From contig JAGLYV010000077.1 of assembly GCA_023131975.1 (NCBI GenBank), positions 1 to 64,000 on the forward strand: DNA of 64,000 bases, read 5' to 3'. The translations under genes were made by a program, and so were the position numbers. Each line of letters opens with the position of its first letter. Within the stretch, counting starts at the first letter, position 1. A model generated the notes under the pieces. It saw only the letters and a list, made by a program, of their open reading frames with translations, had not been told where the DNA came from and ran no database searches. Positions 8,980 to 17,879 of the stretch are shown here, in pieces. This stretch comes from Candidatus Krumholzibacteriia bacterium. GTDB lineage: Bacteria > Krumholzibacteriota > Krumholzibacteriia > Krumholzibacteriales > Krumholzibacteriaceae.

Positions 8980-10749
8980 ATGGGAGTATGGCCGGGGAGG
9001 TTGATGATGATGTGGTGGGCCATGTTTTTTATTGCAGGTATGATCGGGGAGAGCGGACCTCCTGTCGTGCCCGCCCTTGAGTTGATCGTGCTACTGATCT
9101 TTGCGGGGATTCTCGCCCGCACACAGTCATCCGACAATATTGATGGGAGATGTGTCGAGAGAGACGCTCTGAGAAGGTGTATCCTCGTCTGTATCACGGG
9201 ACTTCTGATAACCTCGGCTGTCTCCATCTCGGAAGATCTGGCCGGAAACGGGGCCAACGGCCTGGATGAGAGCGGTCGTGTGCCGCGGTGGCAGGAAATT
9301 CCGTTAAAACTCAATTCGATGATAAGCTCGAGGATCGACAGTCCATTATTGAGCAGGGACAGCAACGCTATCCTGAAAGCGTTGATCCTTGCTGACCGGA
9401 AAAGGCTTGATCCTTCGATTCGTGACGGTTTCTCATATCTTGGGGTGGCTCATTATCTTGCCCTGAGCGGGTTGCATCTCGGCGCTATTGCTGGAATCCT
9501 TTCCTGGCTGATGTCACTGCTTCCACTGAAAAGGATCATCAGAGACGTCATACTGCTGGCCTGCCTGGTCCTCTATACAGTAACGGCTGGCACTCCACAT
9601 TCCTTATTAAGGGCGATTGCGTTGCTTATGATGATAAGGTTGATGTTTCTTGCCGGGACGAGAGTCACGTTGCCAGTCGCCCTGATCGCCAGTTCATTTA
9701 TCCTTGTTTCATTCAGGTATTCTCTTCTGAGCAGCCCCGGCTTTCTTCTATCTTTCATGGCGGTTGCCGGGATAGGATATATGGGATTGCCCATAATGGG
9801 AATCCTGGCTCCATATCTTCCGGGCAGAGGGGCAGGCAGAGTGCTGACTTGGTTGGCGGGAGTCGTCTGTATCACGATTTCGGTACAGCTGTTTACCCTG
9901 CCATTGATCCTTGGATTCTTCGGTAGGACACCGGTCCTGGCTTTCATCGTAAATATCCTGCTCGGAGTGCCCATTCTGGCAATTCTGTATATGGGACTGG
10001 TATTCGTGCTACTGCCCGCAGTCTGGATGCAATCGTTTCTTTCGGTGCCAGTGAACATGATCGCCTGGCTCTTCAGGAAACTGCCTGAATCCGTGGGATT
10101 CCTCGGTGGCCCGGCTGTGTATGCGGGGGATGTAGAGTATATGACATATTCTATATCTATTTTTACGGCTTGTCTGTCGCTTGGAGCGGGAAGGTGCTGG
10201 AGAAAACGGCTGCTGCTGGTGTCGGTCGTTGTTCTGACTCTATCTGTCGTGCTTGGAGGGTCGATGAGCCAGGTATGTCAGAGAAGGACCTGGCCGGAAG
10301 AGACGGAATCGAGTGGGAGGTTCCCGAAGGGGATAGAGGTCCTGAACGACGGTAAAGTCTGCCTGATAATCGGCGAGAAACTCAGTAGATATTATGCGGG
10401 GAGACTGGTGATAGACCTCTGGAAATCAGGAGTATCCTCTGTCGATATTGTCATAGTGCTGGGTACAGACGCACAGTCATTGAGAGGGATTACCGGTGTG
10501 GGCCGCAAGATGAGGGCAGGACATCTTATCTGCAGCCCCTTTCTGGGTTTGAATGATCGACTATTCAGCTCGAAAATCCGTTCTTCGTTCGATCGGGTGA
10601 CATTATTAAGGGCAGATACGACATTTACTATGGGAGAATCGACGATATTTCTCGAGGCTTCTGAGAATCTGCCTCCGAGGGGTTGCAGCGTAAGCCTGGA
10701 GAGCGCCGGGTTAAGATTAAAAATAGTCTCATTGCCCGACTCCTACTAG
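8980..10749 (+). CDS. comEC: ComEC/Rec2-family DNA uptake channel protein (competence domain; C-terminal MBL-like region degenerate)
   Basis: Competence domain: ALILADRKRLDPSIRDGFSYLGVAHYLALSGLHLGAIAGIL, many TM segments, TPHSLLRAIALLMM. Confidence 0.82.
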   Translation: MGVWPGRLMMMWWAMFFIAGMIGESGPPVVPALELIVLLIFAGILARTQSSDNIDGRCVERDALRRCILVCITGLLITSAVSISEDLAGNGANGLDESGRVPRWQEIPLKLNSMISSRIDSPLLSRDSNAILKALILADRKRLDPSIRDGFSYLGVAHYLALSGLHLGAIAGILSWLMSLLPLKRIIRDVILLACLVLYTVTAGTPHSLLRAIALLMMIRLMFLAGTRVTLPVALIASSFILVSFRYSLLSSPGFLLSFMAVAGIGYMGLPIMGILAPYLPGRGAGRVLTWLAGVVCITISVQLFTLPLILGFFGRTPVLAFIVNILLGVPILAILYMGLVFVLLPAVWMQSFLSVPVNMIAWLFRKLPESVGFLGGPAVYAGDVEYMTYSISIFTACLSLGAGRCWRKRLLLVSVVVLTLSVVLGGSMSQVCQRRTWPEETESSGRFPKGIEVLNDGKVCLIIGEKLSRYYAGRLVIDLWKSGVSSVDIVIVLGTDAQSLRGITGVGRKMRAGHLICSPFLGLNDRLFSSKIRSSFDRVTLLRADTTFTMGESTIFLEASENLPPRGCSVSLESAGLRLKIVSLPDSY

Positions 10750-10834
10750 TAATGCACACAAGATGTTATATGTGAGACTTAAATTGGTACATGAGGTGCG
10801 TGACTCTGGCTGGGCTTTTCTCCTCAATGCCTGC

Positions 10835-10862
10835 TTGACTTGAGAGTATTGATGGGGATAAT
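10835..10862 (+). promoter_or_regulatory. candidate sigma-70 promoter TTGACT-N16-GATAAT for the pur operon
   Basis: 5/6 -35, 5/6 -10, 16-nt spacer, about 80 bp before purN. Confidence 0.55.
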
Positions 10863-10944
10863 ATCCACTTATTGGCCTGGTGGCGCCCGGAGGCGGACTG
10901 CCCGGCCTCTCTGTTTAGTCAATTGACTGAGAATCTGGAGAAAG

Positions 10945-11568
10945 ATGGGAACAGATATCAAGATAGCGGTGCTCGCTTCAGGCAGGGGGAGTAATTTCAA
11001 AGCTCTGGCGGAGGCGACATCTGATGAAAGTTTCCCCGCGAAGACGGTTCTTCTGATGGTCGACAATCCTGACGCGGGAGCTCTCGCCTATGCCTCGAAG
11101 TCGGGAATAGCGGCCGAAGTGGTCGATTGTGGCAGCAGAAGAGGGTCGATGACCCCGGAAAGCAGTGAATCGATGGCGGAACTCTGCGCCAGACACGAGA
11201 TAGACCTTATATGTCTCGCCGGATTCATGCGAATCGTGAAGGGGAAACTGCTCGACAGATATGCCGGTAGGATGATGAATATACATCCGGCTCTTCTTCC
11301 AAGTTTCAAGGGGCTGGATGCTCAGGAGCAGGCTGTTGACTATGGTGTGAAATTGTCGGGGTGTACGGTCCATTTTGTAGACAAGGGGATAGACACCGGA
11401 GCAATCATAATACAGAAAGTGGTTCCGATCGAGAATGATGATACGGCGGAGTCGCTGAGCATCAAGATATTGCGCGAGGAGCACAGGGCATACCCTGAAG
11501 CAGTCAGGCTATTCGCGGAAAAAAGGTTGAAGATCCGAGAAAGGAGGGTTTTCATTGATGATGAATGA
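10945..11568 (+). CDS. purN: phosphoribosylglycinamide formyltransferase
   Basis: IAVLASGRGSNFKAL, NIHPALLPSFKGLDAQEQAVDYGVKLSGCTVHFVDKGIDTGAII. Confidence 0.95.
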   Translation: MGTDIKIAVLASGRGSNFKALAEATSDESFPAKTVLLMVDNPDAGALAYASKSGIAAEVVDCGSRRGSMTPESSESMAELCARHEIDLICLAGFMRIVKGKLLDRYAGRMMNIHPALLPSFKGLDAQEQAVDYGVKLSGCTVHFVDKGIDTGAIIIQKVVPIENDDTAESLSIKILREEHRAYPEAVRLFAEKRLKIRERRVFIDDE

Positions 11569-12472
11569 GAAAAAAGGGATGGATGGGGGAGAGGCCCTGC
11601 CGGGGATCGAACCTGCGTATAGAGGGAAAGTAAGGGACATATATGACCTGGGGGATAAACTGCTGATCGTCGCCTCAGACAGGGTATCAGCCTACGACTC
11701 GGTCATCCCGACTCCGATCCCGGGAAAGGGAGCGGTCCTTAATATGATATCGGCGGCCTGGTTCGGATGGTTCGGAGACCTCCCCAATCATATGATAAGT
11801 GTGGAGGTAAGTGAGTATCCGGAACCGTTCAATGGTTTCGAAAAAGAGCTTTCGGGAAGATCGATGCTCGTCAGAAAAGCCGAGAGGATCGACCTGGAGT
11901 GCATCGTGCGAGGATATATCTCGGGATCAGGCTGGAAAGATTATCAGAAGACCGGAGCGGTCTGCGGAATAGAGCTCCCTGAAGGACTCCAGCTTTCACA
12001 GAAACTCGAGCAACCTCTCTTTACTCCTTCGACAAAGGCTGATTCGGGGCATGACGAGAATGTCTCATTGGATGAGGCCGCGAAGATCGTCGGAGAAGAT
12101 ACGGTCGAGGCCGTGAAGAAGATGAGCCTCGATATTTTTACAAGAGCCTGTGATTACGCCCTGACCAAAGGGATCATCATCGCGGACACGAAGTTCGAAT
12201 TCGGGCGGGTCGATGGAGAGATCGTGATCATCGACGAAGTCCTTACTCCTGATTCGTCGAGATTCTGGCTTGTCGAAGAGTATGAGCCAGGAAAGCAGCA
12301 GAGAAGCCTCGATAAACAGTACGTACGCGATTATCTCGATAAAATCGGTTGGGATCATGATCCCCCTGCACCGGAGTTGCCTGCCGAGGTCGTTTCAAAG
12401 ACAGTAGAACGTTACAGGATGGCGGTGAAGAATCTCTTCCCTGACCTTGATATTGAAAGGTATTTTAAATGA
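11555..12472 (+). CDS. purC: phosphoribosylaminoimidazole-succinocarboxamide synthase
   Basis: YRGKVRDIYDLGDKLLIVASDRVSAYDSVIPTPIPGKGAVLN; RGYISGSGWKDYQ; TKFEFG. Confidence 0.96.
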   Translation: MMMNEKKGMDGGEALPGIEPAYRGKVRDIYDLGDKLLIVASDRVSAYDSVIPTPIPGKGAVLNMISAAWFGWFGDLPNHMISVEVSEYPEPFNGFEKELSGRSMLVRKAERIDLECIVRGYISGSGWKDYQKTGAVCGIELPEGLQLSQKLEQPLFTPSTKADSGHDENVSLDEAAKIVGEDTVEAVKKMSLDIFTRACDYALTKGIIIADTKFEFGRVDGEIVIIDEVLTPDSSRFWLVEEYEPGKQQRSLDKQYVRDYLDKIGWDHDPPAPELPAEVVSKTVERYRMAVKNLFPDLDIERYFK

Positions 12473-14031
12473 GCAAAAAGATCAAAAGAGCCTTGATAAG
12501 TGTCACCGACAAAAGTGGCCTCGAAGAATTCGCGCGGGGGCTTGCACAGAGAGGCATTGAGATCATTGCTTCCGGCGGAACGGCAGCGGCTGTGAGTAAG
12601 GCTGGAATAGATGTCATCGAGATCAGTGACTTGACAGGATTTCCGGAATGCATGGACGGCAGGGTCAAGACACTCCACCCCAAGATACATGGCGGGATCC
12701 TCGCTGACAGGGAAAAGGACTCGCATCTCGAACAGGCCGAGACTCTCGGAATCGGACTTATAGACCTTGTCGCGGTCAACCTGTACAGATTCAGGGAGGC
12801 GGCCGCTGATCCGAAACTCGACGAAAAGGGCAAGATCGAGCAGATAGACATAGGTGGACCGACACTCATCAGATCGGCCGCGAAGAATTACCATTCCGTC
12901 GCGATCGTCGTGGACCCGGAAGATTATTCACGGATATTGGACGAACTTGACGCGGAGAACGGGGAAACGACACTCGATACAAGGCGGACACTTGCTTCCA
13001 AAGCCTTTCACCACACGGCATCGTATGACGCTGCTATATCTGGTTTCTTCGATTCTATCGAACACCCTGACGGATTGCCCGAGGAAAAGATCACCGTTTA
13101 CAGGCGCTCTCGTTCATTGAGGTACGGAGAGAATCCGCATCAGCAGGCGGCACTTTATATCTCCGCATCTCCGGAAGGCTGTTTTACCGATTTTGTACAG
13201 CATCAGGGAAAGGAACTTTCCTTTAACAATATCCAGGATATGTGGGCGGCTTTCCTTTTGGGAAAGGACCTGGGGCCGGGCTCTTGCTCGATCCTGAAGC
13301 ATATGAATCCTTGTGGTGCCGCGAAAGGTGCCGATCCCCTGGAGAATTTTATACGTGCCAGAAAAACGGACCCTCTGTCGGCCTTTGGCAGCATTATCTG
13401 CGTAAACGATATTGTTGATGGAGAGCTTGCCGAAGCGACGAAATCCGGTTTCGTTGAAGTGGTCCTGGCCAGAGGATTCACAGAAGGCGCGCTTGACACT
13501 CTGAAGAAAAAAAAGAACCTTCGGCTGATCACCGTGCCGGAAACTGAATGGAACAGGGATGTCTCTGGATGGACAAGCAGGGAGGCAGGAGACATGATGC
13601 TTCTCCAGAAGAGAGATATCGGATTTCCCGAACTCGACAACCTTGAAGTCGTGACCTCGCGCAAGCCCGATGAAGAAGAGATGAAAGCGATGATCCTCGC
13701 CTGGAAGGTAGTAAAACATATCAAATCAAACGGGATCGTCATCTGTGATTCGGCAGGCACGATCGGAGTCGGAGCCGGGCAGATGAGCAGGGTGGATTCA
13801 TGCAGGATAGCCGTCGATAAGGCACGGAGGGCGGATATGATGATCGAGGGAGGATCGGCTGGTTCAGATGCCTTTTTCCCCTTCCCGGACGGAGTAGAAT
13901 ATCTGGTCGAGGCAGGTGTAAAGAATATCATTCAGCCCGGCGGATCCATAAGAGACGAAGAAGTGATCGCCGCAGCCGACAAACTGGGCATTACGATGGT
14001 GATCACAGGCACGAGGCATTTCAGACACTAG
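12469..14031 (+). CDS. purH: bifunctional AICAR formyltransferase/IMP cyclohydrolase
   Basis: ALISVTDKSGLEEFARGL, GRVKTLHPKIHGGIL, LRYGENPHQQAALY, ILKHMNPCGAA, IIQPGGSIRDEEVI. Confidence 0.97.
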   Translation: MSKKIKRALISVTDKSGLEEFARGLAQRGIEIIASGGTAAAVSKAGIDVIEISDLTGFPECMDGRVKTLHPKIHGGILADREKDSHLEQAETLGIGLIDLVAVNLYRFREAAADPKLDEKGKIEQIDIGGPTLIRSAAKNYHSVAIVVDPEDYSRILDELDAENGETTLDTRRTLASKAFHHTASYDAAISGFFDSIEHPDGLPEEKITVYRRSRSLRYGENPHQQAALYISASPEGCFTDFVQHQGKELSFNNIQDMWAAFLLGKDLGPGSCSILKHMNPCGAAKGADPLENFIRARKTDPLSAFGSIICVNDIVDGELAEATKSGFVEVVLARGFTEGALDTLKKKKNLRLITVPETEWNRDVSGWTSREAGDMMLLQKRDIGFPELDNLEVVTSRKPDEEEMKAMILAWKVVKHIKSNGIVICDSAGTIGVGAGQMSRVDSCRIAVDKARRADMMIEGGSAGSDAFFPFPDGVEYLVEAGVKNIIQPGGSIRDEEVIAAADKLGITMVITGTRHFRH

Positions 14032-14046
14032 AAGACAGGATCGAAG

Positions 14047-15594
14047 ATGAGCGACTGGAGTGGTGAGAGTATTGTAATCCTTGATTTTGGTTCACAGTAC
14101 ACACAGTTGATAGCGAGGAAAATCAGAGCCCAGAAAGTGTTTTCGAACATTTTGCCGAATTCCGCGTCAATCGATGAGATAGTCGCTGAAAAACCTGCCG
14201 GGATCATTCTTTCGGGAAGCCCGGCGAGTGTCCTGGGCAAAAAGGCTCCGGGTCTGAAGGCCGACATTTTCTCCCTTGGCCTGCCTGTCCTCGGCGTCTG
14301 TTACGGTATGCAGCTGATCTCCATCGACAGGGGGGGGAACGTCGACAAGTCGGATCACAGGGAATTCGGCCATACGGTGATCGATGTGGAAAGCGATAAT
14401 CCTCTATTCCGCGGGACTCCCGCCAAGCAACGTGTCTGGATGAGCCATGGTGACAAGGTGAATTCTCTTCCTGCCGGGTTTGAGACCATAGCATCCACAG
14501 AGGGTTGTCCGATCGCCGCTATGGAGAACAGGAAAGAAAGAATATTCGGTCTCCAGTTCCATCCCGAGGTGTATCACACAGATCATGGAGAGGCTATTCT
14601 CAGGAATTTCATTATCGATATCTGTGGATGCGAACCGACATGGAGCTCTGCCAGTTTTGCCGACCGCGAGATAGAGAAGATAAGAGAAACGGTAGGAGAA
14701 TCCAGGGTACTCTGCGCGGTGAGCGGAGGTGTAGACAGTTCAGTGATGGCGGTTCTTGTCGACAAGGCCATCGGGAAACGACTCTGTCCCGTATTCGTCG
14801 ATAATGGACTGCTCCGGGACAGGGAAGCCGAGGAAGTGAAAGAACTGCTTTCGGAATACCTGACGACTGATCTCGTATTCGTGGACGCGGCTGATGAATT
14901 CCTGAAAAGGCTGGATGGAGTCACTGACGCGGAGAAGAAACGGAAGATCATTGGAAAGTGCTTTATAGATATATTTGAAGAGCAGAGTAGAATACATGGA
15001 CCTTTTGATTTTCTCGCGCAGGGCACTTTATACCCCGACATCATCGAGAGCCGCTCGACAGTCGGTCCGTCGGCAACGATAAAATCACATCATAATGTCG
15101 GTGGGTTGCCCGAAGATATGAAGTTTGATCTGGTGGAACCTCTTTCCCTGCTCTTCAAGGACGAAGTCAGGGAGGTAGGAATGTATCTCGGGCTTCCTGA
15201 ACGGCAGATCAAAAGACATCCGTTCCCTGGCCCCGGCCTTGCGGTGAGAGTGCCGGGGGCCATCAGAAGACCCGACCTGGACGTTCTGCGCCAGGTGGAC
15301 AGGATCTTCATAGACGGCCTGAAAAAAAGTGGACTTTACGATGAAGTGTGGCAGGCGTTCGCGGTACTGCTTCCGGTGAAAAGCGTGGGTGTGATGGGTG
15401 ATGAAAGGACGTATCAGAACGCGGTTGTCCTGCGAGCTGTCACGAGTACCGATGGGATGACGGCGGACTGGGCAAAGCTGCCATTCGATTTTCTACAGGA
15501 TATATCTAACGAGATAATAAACCGTGTCGACGGGGTTAATAGAGTCGTTTACGATATCAGCACAAAACCGCCAAGCACGATCGAGTGGGAGTGA
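14047..15594 (+). CDS. guaA: GMP synthase (glutamine-hydrolysing)
   Basis: IVILDFGSQYTQLIARKIR, GVCYGMQ, FHPEVYHTDHG, AVSGGVDSSVMAVL, FPGPGLAVRVPG. Confidence 0.97.
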   Translation: MSDWSGESIVILDFGSQYTQLIARKIRAQKVFSNILPNSASIDEIVAEKPAGIILSGSPASVLGKKAPGLKADIFSLGLPVLGVCYGMQLISIDRGGNVDKSDHREFGHTVIDVESDNPLFRGTPAKQRVWMSHGDKVNSLPAGFETIASTEGCPIAAMENRKERIFGLQFHPEVYHTDHGEAILRNFIIDICGCEPTWSSASFADREIEKIRETVGESRVLCAVSGGVDSSVMAVLVDKAIGKRLCPVFVDNGLLRDREAEEVKELLSEYLTTDLVFVDAADEFLKRLDGVTDAEKKRKIIGKCFIDIFEEQSRIHGPFDFLAQGTLYPDIIESRSTVGPSATIKSHHNVGGLPEDMKFDLVEPLSLLFKDEVREVGMYLGLPERQIKRHPFPGPGLAVRVPGAIRRPDLDVLRQVDRIFIDGLKKSGLYDEVWQAFAVLLPVKSVGVMGDERTYQNAVVLRAVTSTDGMTADWAKLPFDFLQDISNEIINRVDGVNRVVYDISTKPPSTIEWE

Positions 15595-15617
15595 CCGGTA
15601 GAATACGTTTTCTCTTC

Positions 15618-15632
15618 TGGCACCCAACTTGC
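15618..15632 (+). promoter_or_regulatory. candidate sigma-54 (-24/-12) promoter TGGCACCCAACTTGC
   Basis: TGGCAC-N5-TTGC with GG-N10-GC spacing, in the 89-bp gap between guaA and slt. Confidence 0.65.
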
Positions 15633-15683
15633 CCTTCCTGTTCCAGTTAATACCCTGATTGTTCGAGAGGTAATAGTACAGGT

Positions 15684-17879
15684 ATGTCAAAATTGTGTAA
15701 CCGTTTGTCAATATTAGTGTTATTAGCAATAACAATCCCTTCGTCGAGCCTGGCGATAGCACGGGACATCCATGTCTGGAGAGGAGAATACGCGAAAGCT
15801 GTGCCGGGAATGCATCATCTTCTCGAGCCGGAAGACGTGCCTTATCTGGTAATGGCTGGAGACCTGAAGCGGGCATCAGAGGCGCTTCGGGGCGATAATG
15901 ATGAGTTATTGAAAGCTTTTATTTCGTTCAGGGCTGATGAATGGGCTGCTGTCATCGATGATTCCATGGGAGCCAATACAAATCCATGGCTTGAAGCATA
16001 CCGGAAATTTATGAGGTCATATTCTTTTCTGAAGATGGATCTGCCGGACAGCGCGATATCCGTTTCGAAGATGTTTCTGGCGGATTCTTTGACTGCCGAC
16101 CGATCCCTGGCTGGCACTTTCATATGGAAGCGGGTAATGACTCTCTACGCCAGAGCTCTTCTCCGCGCCGGAAGGGTCGGTCCAGATATTCTGAAGACAG
16201 TGGATGTGAAAGATGTCGATGTCGATACTCTGGTCGATCTTGCGGACTGCCTTTTTTCGAATGGGTGGTACGACTCCGCTAACATTCTGATCCTGGAAGC
16301 TTCGAAAAAGAGACCTGGGCCGGATGCGAGGAAGAAGCTCAAAGAAATCCTTCTTTCAGAGGAATGGAAAGGCAGGGGAACCTCTCCTCCTGACCTGGCC
16401 AGGATTGCCCGCAATGCGATTGCCGCCGGGATGCCGGATGCTGGTGCCAGGGTAGTCGATGTGCTGGAAGAAGCAGGGCATGACAGGTGGGAACTGCATT
16501 ATCTAAAAGGCCTCATCCTGGAAAAAAGAGGTCGCAGGAGAGCCGCAAGAAAAAAATTCAAGGAGATATTCAACTCCGGAGCTCCGGTAAAGATCAAGAA
16601 AAATTCGCTTCTTCGGATCGCCTCGATCGATTATCGCCTCAACAGGATGGAAAGGTCGGCCGCTAATTACCGTATGTTCGGCGTCTACTATCCCAACGAC
16701 AGGAGAGCGGAGAACGCAATAGATATTTCAGCGAGGATCAATATATCACAAAGAAAATGGGATAAGGCAATCGATACCTGGGACCTGACAAGGCGAAAGG
16801 GTCCCGTTTCGGATGTCGGACGCAATTCGGTTATCAGCGAAGCAGCGCTGTGTATCAGGCTTGGTCGGCGCAGTCAGGCAAGAGGCATACTATATTCGTT
16901 ATTGCCTCATGTTGACGGAAGAAGCAGAGCCGGGGCGCTTTACTGGATGTACAGGGCCAGTGACGATCCTGATTCGTTGGAAAAATGGGAAAAAAGCCTG
17001 GGAGAGGTCGTGCCCTGGTCGGTCTATTCTCTCGCCATAAAAAACGAAGAGAACCTCAATGCCGGCGGGCTTGAAGGATTCATGACTGATGACATAAAGA
17101 GACTCGAGATCGAGGAACGGGCAGAATATGAAAAAATCAGATCGCGGATGATTCTTATGAGACAAGGCTGTGAATCTCTGCTGATGGATGCCTTCGACTA
17201 CCTTGTCGACAGGGGGCTTCTTGATGAAGCCTCCGAACTTGCTGCCATTGCGGGATCTGGTACCGGTAAGGACGGCTGGTTGCCCTGGTATATCTATTGC
17301 CGTTTCAGGGAAAAGGGGATGACCGGGGAGAGCCTGTCGATCCTGCACAGCGTCAGAAATTACCCGGGGGGTGAGTCTGTTCCGATCAGACTTTTGTATC
17401 CCATCGCATATTCCGGAATGATCGCGGAATATTCTAAAAAATATAATATCCCGCCGGAACTTGTCCTCAGTGTCATTCGCGAGGAAAGTTCTTTTGATGA
17501 CGATGTGGTTTCACCCGCGGGAGCTGTCGGGCTGATGCAGGTGATGCCTTCGACCGGGCGATGGATCGGAGAGAAGCTGAAGGTCAGGAATTTTGATAAG
17601 TCTTATTTGTCAGAACCCTGGTTTAATATTTCAGCAGGTACATGGTATCTGAGGTTTCTCCTCGACAGAAGCGATGAATCGATTGTGGGCGCCCTGGCCG
17701 CGTACAATGCTGGAAACAGAAAGATGGCTTCCTGGAGAAAAGAATATGATCCGTCAGTCGACCCCATGATGGCTATGGAACTGATAGGGATCAAAGAAAC
17801 AAGGGAATATGTGAGGCGTGTAATGTCGACGATGGCGATGTACAGGACCATATATATGGACAATGGGGTCGAGAGATGA
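15684..17879 (+). CDS. slt: soluble lytic murein transglycosylase (Slt70-like, helical/TPR repeats + SLT domain)
   Basis: C-terminal SLT: YNIPPELVLSVIREESSFDDDVVSPAGAVGLMQVMPSTGRWI...AAYNAGNRKMASW; long alpha-helical N-terminal part with signal peptide. Confidence 0.88.
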   Translation: MSKLCNRLSILVLLAITIPSSSLAIARDIHVWRGEYAKAVPGMHHLLEPEDVPYLVMAGDLKRASEALRGDNDELLKAFISFRADEWAAVIDDSMGANTNPWLEAYRKFMRSYSFLKMDLPDSAISVSKMFLADSLTADRSLAGTFIWKRVMTLYARALLRAGRVGPDILKTVDVKDVDVDTLVDLADCLFSNGWYDSANILILEASKKRPGPDARKKLKEILLSEEWKGRGTSPPDLARIARNAIAAGMPDAGARVVDVLEEAGHDRWELHYLKGLILEKRGRRRAARKKFKEIFNSGAPVKIKKNSLLRIASIDYRLNRMERSAANYRMFGVYYPNDRRAENAIDISARINISQRKWDKAIDTWDLTRRKGPVSDVGRNSVISEAALCIRLGRRSQARGILYSLLPHVDGRSRAGALYWMYRASDDPDSLEKWEKSLGEVVPWSVYSLAIKNEENLNAGGLEGFMTDDIKRLEIEERAEYEKIRSRMILMRQGCESLLMDAFDYLVDRGLLDEASELAAIAGSGTGKDGWLPWYIYCRFREKGMTGESLSILHSVRNYPGGESVPIRLLYPIAYSGMIAEYSKKYNIPPELVLSVIREESSFDDDVVSPAGAVGLMQVMPSTGRWIGEKLKVRNFDKSYLSEPWFNISAGTWYLRFLLDRSDESIVGALAAYNAGNRKMASWRKEYDPSVDPMMAMELIGIKETREYVRRVMSTMAMYRTIYMDNGVER

